Under the pieces are notes generated by a model. It saw only the letters and a program-made list of their open reading frames with translations. It did not search any database and was not told where the DNA came from. 64,000 nucleotides of DNA from CFX2 sp014338005 (GTDB lineage Bacteria; Chloroflexota; Anaerolineae; Aggregatilineales; Phototrophicaceae): positions 75,338 to 139,337 of the forward strand of contig SZPE01000002.1 of the NCBI GenBank assembly GCA_030263555.1, read 5' to 3'. This document shows, one piece after another, positions 1-8,970 of this stretch. The translations under genes and the position numbers were made by a program. How positions within the stretch are numbered: the stretch's first letter is position 1; each line of letters opens with the position of its first letter.

Positions 1-135
1 CCCGGCTGCATGACTCAAGGTCGTTCGCGGGTAGAAGCCCTTGAGATGCTTGACGAGGCTAAAACCCTGTGGCTGGAAACAGCAATTGAGGAAGGTATGA
101 CAATCCCTGAACCAGCGAAGATAAAAAGCGCATGA
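1..135 (+). CDS. HicB-family antitoxin, C-terminal fragment
   Basis: The first reading frame is open from the window edge and ends in TGA, giving 44 residues of a C-terminus. The visible pattern (PGCMTQGRSRVEALEML, then an acidic helix and IPEPAK) matches the end of the HicB/UPF0150 fold, in which 'G.T..EA..n..eA...w' is conserved. HicB proteins neutralise HicA mRNA interferases. The 5' end and any hicA partner lie outside the window. Its stop overlaps the start of the next gene by four bases (ATGA), so the two are probably co-translated. The family call is by recognition of a short segment, so moderately sure. Confidence 0.6.
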   Translation, partial: PGCMTQGRSRVEALEMLDEAKTLWLETAIEEGMTIPEPAKIKSA

Positions 136-350
136 AATATGAACGGATTACCATAGACCCCGGCGTTATGGTCGGCAAGCCAGTGATTAAGGGGACCCGA
201 ATAACAGTTGAATCCATCGTGGAGAAGGTTAAAGGCGGGATGTCTACCGAGGAAATTATGGGCGCCCATCCCCGTTTAACGCCGGAAGACACTTATGTGG
301 CACTAGAATATGCTGAGAACGCAGACAGAACTCATGGCTTATCCGAATAA
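132..350 (+). CDS. DUF433 domain protein (antitoxin-like)
   Basis: 72 residues with the DUF433 signature: ITIDPGVMVGKPVIKGTRI near the N-terminus, followed by a helix-turn-helix-like stretch (STEEIMGAHPRLTPEDTYVAL). DUF433 proteins are small winged/HTH proteins, often the antitoxin partner (VapB45-like) of a PIN-like DUF5615 toxin. Here no DUF5615 gene follows; instead the gene overlaps the HicB-like fragment by ATGA. Function as antitoxin or small regulator is inferred from the family. The following 180 bases (351-530) hold only short ORFs with no recognisable product. Confidence 0.8.
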   Translation: MKYERITIDPGVMVGKPVIKGTRITVESIVEKVKGGMSTEEIMGAHPRLTPEDTYVALEYAENADRTHGLSE

Positions 351-530
351 ACTAACGTTGCCTCTGCCCCGCCAGAGGTTGAAAACTCCGGCTGCCGAAA
401 AACCATGTCCACTAAAGGGACAGGGAAGATTGAAAGCGCGAATACAGCAGAAGCTAGAAGCCTTCAGGCTAAAGTCAAAAACCTGTCGAAAGCAAGCCCA
501 AATTATGTTCAATTTTGAAACGAGGCAACC

Positions 531-959
531 ATGAATCAGGAAACAAAACAGCTTTTCTTAATAGATGAGATTTATATTTATAAACGAACTGATTTGCATG
601 ACCAATTCGGCGGGCAGATGCAAGGCGGCATAAAAACACCCTCACAGCATAATATCATCCCGCTATTCACAAGTCACACGGGCGAACAATATGGCTGTAA
701 AGATGGTTGGACTGCTGATAGGGTTTTTCTCTACACAGGCGAAGGCCAGGTTGGCGATATGACATTTACGCGGGGCAATCGTGCTATAAGAAATCATCTT
801 CAGCTTGAGAAGGAACTACATCTATTTGAATACGTAAACCGGGGATATGTTCGCTACATAGGACAAATGATGTATCGTGGATTTCAGCATCGAAAAGGTC
901 CTGACGTAAACGGGAATGAACGTAAAGTAATTGTTTTTGAGCTAACACCTGTTAAATAG
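531..959 (+). CDS. Stand-alone SRA-like (ScoMcrA-type) domain protein
   Basis: 142 residues that resemble the SRA/YDG-like domain found N-terminal to HNH endonucleases of the ScoMcrA type: YKRTDLHDQFGGQMQGGI, then a YTGEGQVGDM block, GNRAIRNH, LHLFEY and a closing IVFELTPVK. In ScoMcrA-like enzymes this module reads modified cytosine and a separate HNH domain cuts. Here the protein stops straight after the SRA-like fold and no HNH gene follows; the next gene is metabolic. A GAGG ribosome site lies about ten bases before the ATG. It may be a remnant of a modification-dependent restriction enzyme or a free reader protein. Base composition is lower in G+C than the downstream genes. Confidence 0.7.
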   Translation: MNQETKQLFLIDEIYIYKRTDLHDQFGGQMQGGIKTPSQHNIIPLFTSHTGEQYGCKDGWTADRVFLYTGEGQVGDMTFTRGNRAIRNHLQLEKELHLFEYVNRGYVRYIGQMMYRGFQHRKGPDVNGNERKVIVFELTPVK

Positions 960-981
960 CGAATGTTGTGAGGTATAGACT

Positions 982-2196
982 ATGGTCTTGGAAGCGAATC
1001 GTTCTACTGTCAATCTCGCCGCGCCGTTCACCGACGAACATGAGATGTTCCGCAAATCCGTGCGGAGTTTTATCGAAAAAGAATTGAACCCCCACTGTGA
1101 CGAGTGGGAAGAAGCCGGGACATGGCCGGCCCATGACGTGCTGAAGAAGATGGGTACGCTTGGTTTCCTCGGCCTGAACTACGACGAGGAATACGGCGGC
1201 GCGAACGCCGACATCTGGTTCACCGTCGTGCTGGCGGAAGAACTGGGGCGCTGCCGCTGCGCCGGCGTGCCGATGGGCATCCTCGTCCACACCGATATGT
1301 GTACCCCTGCCCTGGCGAAATACGGCTCGCACGAGCTTAAAAAGCAGTTCCTCGAACCGGCCATTAAGGGCGAAATGGTCGGCTGCATCGGCGTCACCGA
1401 ACCGGGCGCGGGCAGCGACGTGGCGGGCATCATCACCCGCGCCGAGCCGGATGGCGACGATTACGTGATTAACGGCAGCAAGATGTACATCACCAACGGT
1501 GTGCAGGCCGACTGGGTGTGCCTGCTGGCACGCACCACGCCGGGGCGCGGTTATAAGGGCATGTCGCTCATCATGGTGCCGGCCAGCACGCCGGGTTTCA
1601 GCGTTAGCCGCAAGCTGGAGAAGCTGGGCAACCGCAGCAGCGATACCGCCGTGCTGACGTTCGAGAATGCCCGCGTGCCGCAGTCCAACCTAATCGGCGC
1701 GGAAGGCATGGGCTTCTACCTGCAAATGGAACAGTTCCAGATGGAACGCCTCGTCGGCGCGATTTCCGCCACATCCGGCATGGAACTGGCTGTGCGCGAA
1801 ACCATGAAATACTGCTCCGAGCGCGAGACGTTCGGCCAGCCGTTGATTCATAACCAGTGGATTCAGTTTAAGCTAGTCGAACTGCTGACCGAGATCGAAG
1901 CCCTGCGCCACCTGAATTATCACTGCGCCGCGCTGATGGAAGCGCAGGCCGCGCCGGAAGAAATTACCCGCATCGCCAGCATGTGCAAGCTGAAAGCCGG
2001 GCGGCTGGCGCGCGAGGTCGGGGATACCTGCATCCAGTTCTACGGCGGCATGGGTTACATGGAGGAAACCTGGATTTCGCGCTATTACCGGGACGCGCGG
2101 CTGTTGAGCATCGGCGGCGGCGCAGACGAGGTGATGATGGGCATCATCGCCAAGCTGGAAGGCATGATGCCGTCGCGCAAGAAGGCGGAAAGCTAA
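982..2196 (+). CDS. Acyl-CoA dehydrogenase
   Basis: 404 residues, the usual length for a FAD-dependent acyl-CoA dehydrogenase, which introduces an alpha-beta double bond and passes electrons to ETF. Visible family blocks are the N-terminal helical domain, the FAD/substrate loop GVTEPGAGSDVAG (about residue 138), the SNLIGAEGMGF segment and a C-terminal helical domain with QFYGGMGYMEE and RYYRDARL. The ATG has a GAGGT ribosome site eight bases upstream. It leads a cluster with AtuA-like, enoyl-CoA hydratase and biotin carboxylase genes, so a branched-chain or isoprenoid acyl-CoA (citronellyl/isovaleryl type) is a likely substrate; that is inference from context. Confidence 0.93.
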   Translation: MVLEANRSTVNLAAPFTDEHEMFRKSVRSFIEKELNPHCDEWEEAGTWPAHDVLKKMGTLGFLGLNYDEEYGGANADIWFTVVLAEELGRCRCAGVPMGILVHTDMCTPALAKYGSHELKKQFLEPAIKGEMVGCIGVTEPGAGSDVAGIITRAEPDGDDYVINGSKMYITNGVQADWVCLLARTTPGRGYKGMSLIMVPASTPGFSVSRKLEKLGNRSSDTAVLTFENARVPQSNLIGAEGMGFYLQMEQFQMERLVGAISATSGMELAVRETMKYCSERETFGQPLIHNQWIQFKLVELLTEIEALRHLNYHCAALMEAQAAPEEITRIASMCKLKAGRLAREVGDTCIQFYGGMGYMEETWISRYYRDARLLSIGGGADEVMMGIIAKLEGMMPSRKKAES

Positions 2197-2284
2197 AGCA
2201 GAAAACATGTAAAGAAGTTATCAGTTGCCAGCTTCCAGAAAAATCTGGTGACTGTAAACCGGAAACTGGCAACCAAAGAGATTA

Positions 2285-3655
2285 ATGGCTATGACCTATC
2301 GAATCGGCTCGGCACAGGGGTTTTACGGTGACGATGTAATGAAGGCGCTGCCGATGATTATCGGCGGCCATGTGGACGCGGTGTGTTTCGAGGCGCTATC
2401 GGAACTGACGCTGGCGATTCTACAAAAAGACAAACTGGCGAACCCCAAACGCGGTTACACCTTCGATCTGCGAGTCATCGCACAAAAGATTCTACCGGAG
2501 GCGTTTAAACGCAAAATCCCGCTCATCACCAACGGCGGCGGCCTTAACCCGCAGGCGGCGGCGGAGATGGTGCGCGAGACGGCGGCGGGGATGGGATTGA
2601 ACGGGCTGAAGATCGCGGCGGTCAGCGGTGACGACGTGCTGGCGCGGCTGCCGGAACTTCAGGCAGCGGGCGAAGACCTGGCTCATATTGAAACCGGCGA
2701 ACGGCTGGCGGACAGTCCCAATCAGAATCTTGTTACTGCCAACGTGTACCTGGGCGCTGCGCCGCTGGTCGAGGCGCTGCAAAACGGCGCGGACATCGTG
2801 ATTACCGGGCGCGTGGCCGACCCGTGTCTGTACCTCGCGCCGCTGGTAGCGTTTTACGGCTGGGCGTGGGATGACTGGGACAAACTGGCGGCGGGAATCG
2901 TCTGCGGGCATCTGCTGGAATGTACCGGGCAGGTCGTCGGCGGCAACAGCCTGGCGCTGGTCAACCGCACCAACGCGGCAGAACTGCCCTACCTGGGGTA
3001 TCCGATAACCCACGTTGAGGCCGACGGCAGTTTTATCCTGACCAAAACGCCGGACACACCTGGCTGCGTGACGCTGGAAACGGTGAAAGAGCAGCTTTTG
3101 TACGAAGTCCACGACCCGGCCAGTTACATCACACCGGATGTGATGGCGAACTTCACGACGCTGCGGCTGGAACAAACCGGCGAGAATCAGGTGCGCGTGT
3201 CCGGCGTCACCGGCAGGCCGCGCCCCGATAAACTGAAGCTCAACGCCGGGCGGCTGGAAGGTTTCATGCGCGAGTTGATTTTTACGGTCGGCTGGCCGGA
3301 AGCGTGGAAAAAAGTCGAGCAGATGAAGGTCATGCTGGGCGAAATCCTCAGCCGGCTGCCGGGCATCGAGCGCGTCGAGTACAGCTATCTTGGTTTGAAC
3401 AGCCTGTACGGTTCGGTGGCGGCGCTGCCGGATGATCCGCTCGAAATCATCGTGCGGGTGATGTTCACGGCGCAGGATCAGGATACGCTCAAAAACGCGG
3501 TGCGGCAGATCATGACCACCGGACTTAGCGGCCCGGCAGGCATGAGCGTCAGCGGCACAACCGTCGGCGCAGAGCCGCGCTACGTGATCGGCCTGTGGCC
3601 GACGCTGGTCGGGCGGGACAGCGTGCAGCCGGTGGTAGAATACTTCGACGTGTAA
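2285..3655 (+). CDS. AtuA-like protein (DUF1446)
   Basis: 456 residues of the DUF1446/AtuA family, recognised by the N-terminal RIGSAQGFYGDD, TNGGGLNPQAAAEMV near residue 80, ITGRVADPCLYLAPL near 175 and CGHLLECTGQVVGG near 208. AtuA is required in Pseudomonas for growth on citronellol and geraniol, but its reaction is not established. The gene lies 88 bases after the acyl-CoA dehydrogenase and is part of the same co-directional cluster; its usual small partner (DUF-type AtuA-like protein) is encoded at 4436. A second in-frame ATG six bases on (MTYRIG) is an equally plausible start. Confidence 0.9.
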   Translation: MAMTYRIGSAQGFYGDDVMKALPMIIGGHVDAVCFEALSELTLAILQKDKLANPKRGYTFDLRVIAQKILPEAFKRKIPLITNGGGLNPQAAAEMVRETAAGMGLNGLKIAAVSGDDVLARLPELQAAGEDLAHIETGERLADSPNQNLVTANVYLGAAPLVEALQNGADIVITGRVADPCLYLAPLVAFYGWAWDDWDKLAAGIVCGHLLECTGQVVGGNSLALVNRTNAAELPYLGYPITHVEADGSFILTKTPDTPGCVTLETVKEQLLYEVHDPASYITPDVMANFTTLRLEQTGENQVRVSGVTGRPRPDKLKLNAGRLEGFMRELIFTVGWPEAWKKVEQMKVMLGEILSRLPGIERVEYSYLGLNSLYGSVAALPDDPLEIIVRVMFTAQDQDTLKNAVRQIMTTGLSGPAGMSVSGTTVGAEPRYVIGLWPTLVGRDSVQPVVEYFDV

Positions 3656-3674
3656 CCGCATTTATCAACTGGAT

Positions 3675-4406
3675 ATGCCCTTGATGTTCACCCTCGACCG
3701 GCAGGAGCGCGTGCGGCAGCGATACAAGGCCATGAAACCCGGCTATCGCCCCGCGCTGGAAATCTATAAAGCACTCATGGACGACCTTGTGAGCGAGGAC
3801 ACGCGGCTGCTGGACGCCGGCTGCGGGCCGGGCGGACTGGTCAAGGAGTACGTTGGGATGGCGAAGCTGGTGGTGGGGACTGACCGCTACGCCACCACGT
3901 TCACACATCTGGCGGAAATCCCCACGCTGATCGAAGCAAGCACAGACGAACTGCCCTACCCCGCCAACACCTTCGATCTTGTCACCTGTTCGTGGGTGCT
4001 GGAACATCTGCAAACGCCGGCAAAGACGTTCGCGGAAGTGGCACGGGTGTTAAAACCGGGGGGACGTTTTCTGTTTATCACGCCCAACAAAAACAACTAT
4101 GTCGTCTGGCTGCGGCGGGTTATCCCCAACCGCCCGGCCAAACGCATCGTTTACCGGATTTACGGGCGCGACGAGGAGTTCATCAACCCGACCTACTACC
4201 GCGCTAACGGCTACAACGATCTTCACCGGCTGCTGACCGGCGCCGGCTTGCAGGAAGAACGCTTTGAACACGTCAGCGACCCGTCCTATCTGGCGGTGAA
4301 TGAGGTGATGTTCCGGCTGAGCGTGCTGGCCGAACGCCTGATTGACGCCGCCTGGCCGCGTGGGCGCGTGCATCTGGTGGGGCTGTACCGGAAACCCTTC
4401 CCCTGA
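3675..4406 (+). CDS. Class I SAM-dependent methyltransferase
   Basis: 243 residues with a Rossmann methyltransferase core: motif I LLDAGCGPGG near residue 47, the acidic strand end GTDRY, DELPYPANTFDLVTC and VLKPGGRFLF. These are the methyltransferase type 11 (ubiE/cyclopropane-like) landmarks. The substrate cannot be told from sequence. It lies between the AtuA-like gene and its small partner, 19 bases after the former, so it is probably co-transcribed, though a catabolic role for a methyltransferase there is not obvious. Confidence 0.88.
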   Translation: MPLMFTLDRQERVRQRYKAMKPGYRPALEIYKALMDDLVSEDTRLLDAGCGPGGLVKEYVGMAKLVVGTDRYATTFTHLAEIPTLIEASTDELPYPANTFDLVTCSWVLEHLQTPAKTFAEVARVLKPGGRFLFITPNKNNYVVWLRRVIPNRPAKRIVYRIYGRDEEFINPTYYRANGYNDLHRLLTGAGLQEERFEHVSDPSYLAVNEVMFRLSVLAERLIDAAWPRGRVHLVGLYRKPFP

Positions 4407-4435
4407 ATTGAGGGTATTTCTTAGGAGATAATCCT

Positions 4436-4744
4436 ATGGTGAAACGGCTGTATGATCTGGCTTACGGGCGCGCGGGCGACAAAGGCAACATCGCCAATAT
4501 CAGCGTCATCGCGCGTTCGCCGGAAGCATATAAGGAAATAAAAGCGAAGCTGACGGCAGAACGGGTGAAAGCACATCTCGGTGATCTGGTCAAAGGCCGT
4601 GTGGTGCGCTACGAACTGGACAATATCGAGGCGCTCAACTTCGTGTGTTACGAGGCGCTGGATGGCGGCGCGACGCGCTCGCTGCGGATTGACCCGCTCG
4701 GCAAGTCATTGGCCGGGGCGCTGCTGTACATGGAATGGGAATGA
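4436..4744 (+). CDS. AtuA-associated small protein
   Basis: 102 residues starting LYDLAYGRAGDKGNI, the hallmark of the small family that is either fused to the C-terminus of AtuA-type DUF1446 proteins or encoded beside them. Downstream are the conserved YELDNIEALNFV and a glycine-rich GGATRSLRIDPLGKSL end. Function is unknown; the constant pairing suggests a complex with the AtuA-like protein. A TAGGAG ribosome site sits at the right distance before the ATG. Separated from that partner by one methyltransferase gene. Confidence 0.88.
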   Translation: MVKRLYDLAYGRAGDKGNIANISVIARSPEAYKEIKAKLTAERVKAHLGDLVKGRVVRYELDNIEALNFVCYEALDGGATRSLRIDPLGKSLAGALLYMEWE

Positions 4745-4756
4745 AGACAAAAGCGT

Positions 4757-4828
4757 AACCCGGAGGCGCAGAGGCACAGCGATAAAGCCGGCGGCGAAAA
4801 CCCTTTGCGTCTTTGCGTTATATCTGTT
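4757..4828. repeat. Low-complexity intergenic repeat
   Basis: Between the AtuA partner gene and the hydratase gene is a stretch with the GGCGCAGAGGCACAG and CTTTGCGTCTTTGCGTT pattern, a type of short repeated intergenic sequence common in large bacterial genomes. Related GGAAACTGGCAACTGG-type repeats lie at 2259-2274 and 6861-6885, also between genes. No function is evident. Confidence 0.4.
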
Positions 4829-4859
4829 TAATATGTTTTTTCCAAAAGGATTTATTGCT

Positions 4860-5648
4860 GTGGACACAGTTTTTGAAACACTTATCGTTACCCTGTCCCC
4901 GCCTTTTGCGTATATCACCTTAAACCGGCCCGAAGTCAAAAACGCCATGAACGCCCAGATGGTGACTGATTTGATCGCCATATTCGAGGCGCTGCGCGAA
5001 AACCGCGACGTGCGCGCGGTGGTGCTGTCCGGCGCGGGTGGCACGTTCTGCGCCGGCGGGGACATCAAGGAACTGGCGGCGGCACTCCAGGGCGGCGAGG
5101 TGGACGCCATGCAGGACGCTTCGACCCTCGATCATCTGCTGCGGCTGGTCAACGAAGCGCCGCAGGTGGTGATCGCCCGCGTCGAAGGGGCGGCGATGGG
5201 CGGCGGCTTCGGACTGGTATGCGTGTCGGACATCGCCATCGCCAGCGCCGACGCCAGAATGGGGCTGCCGGAGGTGCGGCTCGGCCTTGTCCCGGCGCTC
5301 ATTTCCCCCTATGTCATCCAGCGTTTGGGGCTGACGCGCGCCCGCGAGCTGATGCTGACCGGACGGCGTTTTGACGGGGCGGCGGCGGCGGCTTACGGCA
5401 TCGTGCAGGAAGCCGTCCCATCGGAGTCGCTTGAAACACGTATAAATGCCATACTGGACGATATTCGCCAGTGCAGCCCGGCGGCGCTGGCGGCCTGCAA
5501 ACGTCTGATCTTCGCCGTCATGGACAATCCACCCGACGAAACCCTGGCCTACCGGGCAAACCTGTTGGCAGAACTGCGCCGCAGCGAAGAAGGGCTGGAA
5601 GGCATGATGGCCTTCGCGCAGAAGCGCAGGCCGAAGTGGGCGGAATAA
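4860..5648 (+). CDS. Enoyl-CoA hydratase/isomerase
   Basis: 262 residues when begun at the GTG at 4860, which has an AAAAGGA ribosome site nine bases upstream; a longer reading from an ATG at 4833 adds nine residues not typical of the family. Crotonase landmarks: LNRPEVKNAMN, the oxyanion-hole segment GGTFCAGGDIKEL near residue 60, and GGGFGLVCVSDIAIAS near 115. Enoyl-CoA hydratases add water across the double bond made by the acyl-CoA dehydrogenase. In this cluster it could serve as an AtuE-like hydratase (isohexenylglutaconyl-CoA) or methylglutaconyl-CoA hydratase; context only. Confidence 0.92.
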   Translation: MDTVFETLIVTLSPPFAYITLNRPEVKNAMNAQMVTDLIAIFEALRENRDVRAVVLSGAGGTFCAGGDIKELAAALQGGEVDAMQDASTLDHLLRLVNEAPQVVIARVEGAAMGGGFGLVCVSDIAIASADARMGLPEVRLGLVPALISPYVIQRLGLTRARELMLTGRRFDGAAAAAYGIVQEAVPSESLETRINAILDDIRQCSPAALAACKRLIFAVMDNPPDETLAYRANLLAELRRSEEGLEGMMAFAQKRRPKWAE

Positions 5649-5831
5649 AGATAGTGCTGGGGTATGAGTGCCGAGAAATGCGTAAAAGACAAAAATGCGC
5701 TTCACCCGGTTAATCCTTCAAAAAATGTTATTTGGCCCTTTCAGCGGCCCTAAAGCAACCTTCAGGCTGCAATTGTTAGCCGGTGGCCTTGAACCCTCGG
5801 CGGTATCAAGGGCTTAGAGGAGAAAATCCCA

Positions 5832-6842
5832 ATGGTTTCACCCGTTCCTCCCTATTACCTCCCGGCGGAAAACCGCTACCAGCAGATGCAGTACCGGCGC
5901 AGCGGACACAGCGGCTTGCAGCTGCCGTTGATTTCGCTTGGGCTGTGGCACAACTTCGGCGGCGTGGATACGCTGGAAAATCAACGCGCCATGCTGCGCC
6001 GCGCCTTCGACCTGGGCATCACGCACTTTGACCTCGCTAACAACTACGGCCCGCCGCCCGGTTCTGCCGAGGAAAACTTTGGCCGCATCCTGCAAATGGA
6101 CTTCCGCCCGTTCCGCGACGAACTGATTATCTCGACTAAAGCCGGTTATTATATGTGGCCGGGGCCATATGGCGAATGGGGTACGCGCAAGTACCTGATC
6201 GCCAGCCTCGACCAGAGTTTGAAACGTATGGGACTGGACTATGTGGACATCTTCTACCACCACCGCCCCGACCCCCATACGCCGCTGGAAGAAACGATGA
6301 TGGCGCTCGACCAGATTGTGCGGCAGGGTAAGGCGCTGTATGTTGGCGTATCAAACTACAACGCCGAACAGACGCGCGAGGCGGCACACATCCTGCGTGA
6401 ACTCGGCACGCCGCTGCTGATTAACCAGGTCATCTACCATATGTTCAATCGCTGGGTCGAGCCGGATTTGCTGGACACCTGTGAGGAAAACGGCGTCGGG
6501 CTGATTTTTTTCTCGCCGCTGGCGCAGGGTTTGCTGACTAATCGCTACCTGAACGGCATCCCGGAAGATTCGCGCGCGGGCAAACCGAACACATTCCTGC
6601 GGCCAGAACACGTCACGGAACGGAATATTGCCAAAATCCGTAAACTGAACGACATCGCGCAGGGGCGCGGCCAAACCCTGGCGCAGATGGCGCTGGCCTG
6701 GGTGCTGCGGCATCCTGCCTCTACATCGGCTTTAATCGGCACGAGTAAGGTAAGCCAAGTAGACGACAGCGCGGCGGCGATTCATAACCTGTCGTTCAGC
6801 GCCGACGAGCTGCGGGCAGTTGACGCGGTGCTGGCGGAATGA
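5832..6842 (+). CDS. Aldo/keto reductase (YghZ-like)
   Basis: 336 residues of the aldo/keto reductase superfamily, nearest in appearance to the YghZ/MgrA type (L-glyceraldehyde 3-phosphate reductase). The catalytic tetrad can be followed: the Asp and Tyr in THFDLANNYG, Lys in STKAGY and His in FYHHRPDPHTP. The insert SLDQSLKRMGLDYVDIF and the C-terminal Rossmann-like nucleotide site (ALIGTSKVSQ) are in place. NADPH-dependent reduction of an aldehyde or ketone is expected. GGAG lies eight bases before the ATG. It sits inside the acyl-CoA cluster, but 183 bases after the hydratase, so it may have its own promoter. Confidence 0.9.
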   Translation: MVSPVPPYYLPAENRYQQMQYRRSGHSGLQLPLISLGLWHNFGGVDTLENQRAMLRRAFDLGITHFDLANNYGPPPGSAEENFGRILQMDFRPFRDELIISTKAGYYMWPGPYGEWGTRKYLIASLDQSLKRMGLDYVDIFYHHRPDPHTPLEETMMALDQIVRQGKALYVGVSNYNAEQTREAAHILRELGTPLLINQVIYHMFNRWVEPDLLDTCEENGVGLIFFSPLAQGLLTNRYLNGIPEDSRAGKPNTFLRPEHVTERNIAKIRKLNDIAQGRGQTLAQMALAWVLRHPASTSALIGTSKVSQVDDSAAAIHNLSFSADELRAVDAVLAE

Positions 6843-6891
6843 ATAAAGAAGAAGCAGCATAACCGGAAACCGGCAACTGGAAACCATACCT

Positions 6892-8853
6892 ATGATGATC
6901 CGCAAACTCTTGATCGCCAACCGGGGCGAAATCGCCTGCCGCATCATTCGCACCTGCCGCGAGATGGGCATCTCGACGGTAGCCGTATACTCGGACGCCG
7001 ACGCGCGGGCGCTGCATGTCGAACGCGCCGACGAAGCGATAGACCTGGGCGCAAGCCCCGCGCCGGAAAGCTACCTGAACATCGAAAAGCTGATCGCGGC
7101 GGCCAAACGCACCGGCGCGGACGCGGTACACCCCGGCTACGGCTTTCTGGCCGAAAACGCCCGCTTCGCCCGCGCGGTAATTGACGCCGGTTTAATATTC
7201 ATTGGCCCACCGCCGGGTGCGATTGAAGCAATGGGCAGCAAACGCGGCGCAAAGCTGATGCTCAAAGGCATCCCGGTCGTGCCGGGTTATCTGGGCGATG
7301 ACCAGTCCGACGCGCGCCTAATCGCCGAAGCGCAGACCATCGGCTTCCCGATCATGGTTAAAGCGTCGGCGGGCGGCGGTGGTAAAGGGATGCGGCAGGT
7401 GCAGATACCGGATGAGCTGCCCGGCGCGCTGGAAGCCGCCCGGCGCGAGGCGCAGCAAGCCTTCGGCGACGATACCCTGCTGTTGGAAAAAGTCGTCCAG
7501 AACCCGCGCCATGTGGAGGTGCAGATTTTTGGCGATCAGCACGGTAACGTCATCGCCCTGGGCGAGCGCGAATGCACCATCCAGCGGCGGCATCAAAAAA
7601 TCATCGAGGAAACGCCCTCAACCGCTCTGACCCCCGACCTGCGCGCCCGTATGTTCGAAGCCGCGCGCAGCATCGGCACACAGTTAGGCTATTACAGCGC
7701 CGGGACGGTCGAATTTTTGGTGGACGACCGCAAGAATTTTTATTTTATGGAGGTGAACACTCGCCTTCAGGTCGAACACCCCATCACCGAAGAAACGACA
7801 GGCTTCGACCTGGTGCGCTGGCAGATTATGGTGGCGGAGGGTTTCCCCCTGCCGGATATGGATGTTTACCCCGCCGGCCACGCGATTGAGGTGCGGATTT
7901 ATGCCGAAGACCCGGCCAACGAATTTTTACCCTCGACCGGGCGCATCCTGCGCTGGCGCGAACCTGCCGACGTGCGGGTGGATTCCGGCGTGCGGACGGG
8001 CGACGATGTGACCGTCTATTACGACCCGATGCTGGCGAAAGTTGTCGCCTATGGCGAACACCGCGAGGGCGCGATCCGGCGGCTTGACCATGCGCTGCGC
8101 GAGCTGCAATTGCTGGGCTTGCGACACAATATCGCCTTCCTGCGGCGGGTGTTAACCCACCCCGACCACATGGCCGGAAATATCACCACCACCTTTATCA
8201 GCGACCACCCGGAGCTGTTCGCGCCTGATGAGCCGCTTCCGGCGGCGGCGCTGGCAGCGGCGGCGCTGGCGCGATTTCAGCCCATGCCCTCTGCTTCCAA
8301 TCCAGACTCTATCGGCGGCCAGCACTGGCGGAACAACCCGAATCGCCCTATCCGGGAACGCTTCAGACATGAAGGCGTGGAATATGAAGTGTATCTTATG
8401 CCATTGGGCGGCGACCGCTGCACAGCCCAGATCAACGAGCAAACCTATGATGTGCGGGTATGGTCGCGTGTTAACGGCGGCCAGGACATCACCCTGTCGC
8501 TGGACGGCCACCGGCAAACGGTAACGGTCGTGCCGGGCGACGGCGAAACCTGGTGGGTGCATCTCGACGGGCGCAGCGCGGCGCTGATCTGGCTTTCGCC
8601 GCTGCCGGAAAGCAAACGCGCAGCCGAAGCAGCCGGCTCGTTACACGCGCCCATGCCGGGGCAGATTCGCGCGGTGAACGTGCAAGTCGGCCAGCAGGTC
8701 GGTGAGGGAGATACACTGGTCATCTTGGAGGCGATGAAGATGGAACACCGTATCAAAGCGCCCTACGCGGGCGAAGTGACGGCAGTTTATTATCAGGTCG
8801 GCCAGTCTGTGCCGGTGGATGCCGTGCTGTTGGAACTGCGTCCATTAGAATAA
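6892..8853 (+). CDS. Acyl-CoA carboxylase alpha subunit (biotin carboxylase + BCCP)
   Basis: 653 residues in the order of MccA/AtuF/PccA-type alpha subunits: biotin carboxylase (LLIANRGEIACRIIRTCR, HPGYGFLAENARFA, ATP-grasp with KASAGGGGKGM near 165 and MEVNTRLQVEHPITE near 286), a linker, and a C-terminal biotinyl domain with EAMKMEHRI carrying the biotinylated Lys. It carboxylates biotin using bicarbonate and ATP and needs a carboxyltransferase beta subunit, which is not encoded in this window. With the AtuA-like, dehydrogenase and hydratase genes it points to methylcrotonyl- or geranyl-CoA carboxylation; the choice between them cannot be made here. Confidence 0.94.
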   Translation: MMIRKLLIANRGEIACRIIRTCREMGISTVAVYSDADARALHVERADEAIDLGASPAPESYLNIEKLIAAAKRTGADAVHPGYGFLAENARFARAVIDAGLIFIGPPPGAIEAMGSKRGAKLMLKGIPVVPGYLGDDQSDARLIAEAQTIGFPIMVKASAGGGGKGMRQVQIPDELPGALEAARREAQQAFGDDTLLLEKVVQNPRHVEVQIFGDQHGNVIALGERECTIQRRHQKIIEETPSTALTPDLRARMFEAARSIGTQLGYYSAGTVEFLVDDRKNFYFMEVNTRLQVEHPITEETTGFDLVRWQIMVAEGFPLPDMDVYPAGHAIEVRIYAEDPANEFLPSTGRILRWREPADVRVDSGVRTGDDVTVYYDPMLAKVVAYGEHREGAIRRLDHALRELQLLGLRHNIAFLRRVLTHPDHMAGNITTTFISDHPELFAPDEPLPAAALAAAALARFQPMPSASNPDSIGGQHWRNNPNRPIRERFRHEGVEYEVYLMPLGGDRCTAQINEQTYDVRVWSRVNGGQDITLSLDGHRQTVTVVPGDGETWWVHLDGRSAALIWLSPLPESKRAAEAAGSLHAPMPGQIRAVNVQVGQQVGEGDTLVILEAMKMEHRIKAPYAGEVTAVYYQVGQSVPVDAVLLELRPLE

Positions 8854-8970
8854 CATTAGATATTACCGAATCGGGGCGTAAGAAGCATTCAGAACGGACA
8901 TTCTAGGGTAGTATAGATACCGTGTGTTTGCACACATACTGTTTTTATAGTTGACGTTCGAGGAGGAGTG

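Noticed and set aside
310..534. Open frame of 74 codons overlapping the SRA-like gene by ATGA
   Set aside because: Basic, low-complexity product, starts inside the DUF433 gene and has no family resemblance; another short frame (405-518) is just as plausible. No gene is claimed.
2492..3661. Long minus-strand open frame opposite the AtuA-like gene
   Set aside because: Shadow of a high-G+C coding gene; Arg/His-rich composition and no recognised domain. The same applies to the long frame at 30034-31842 opposite glnS.
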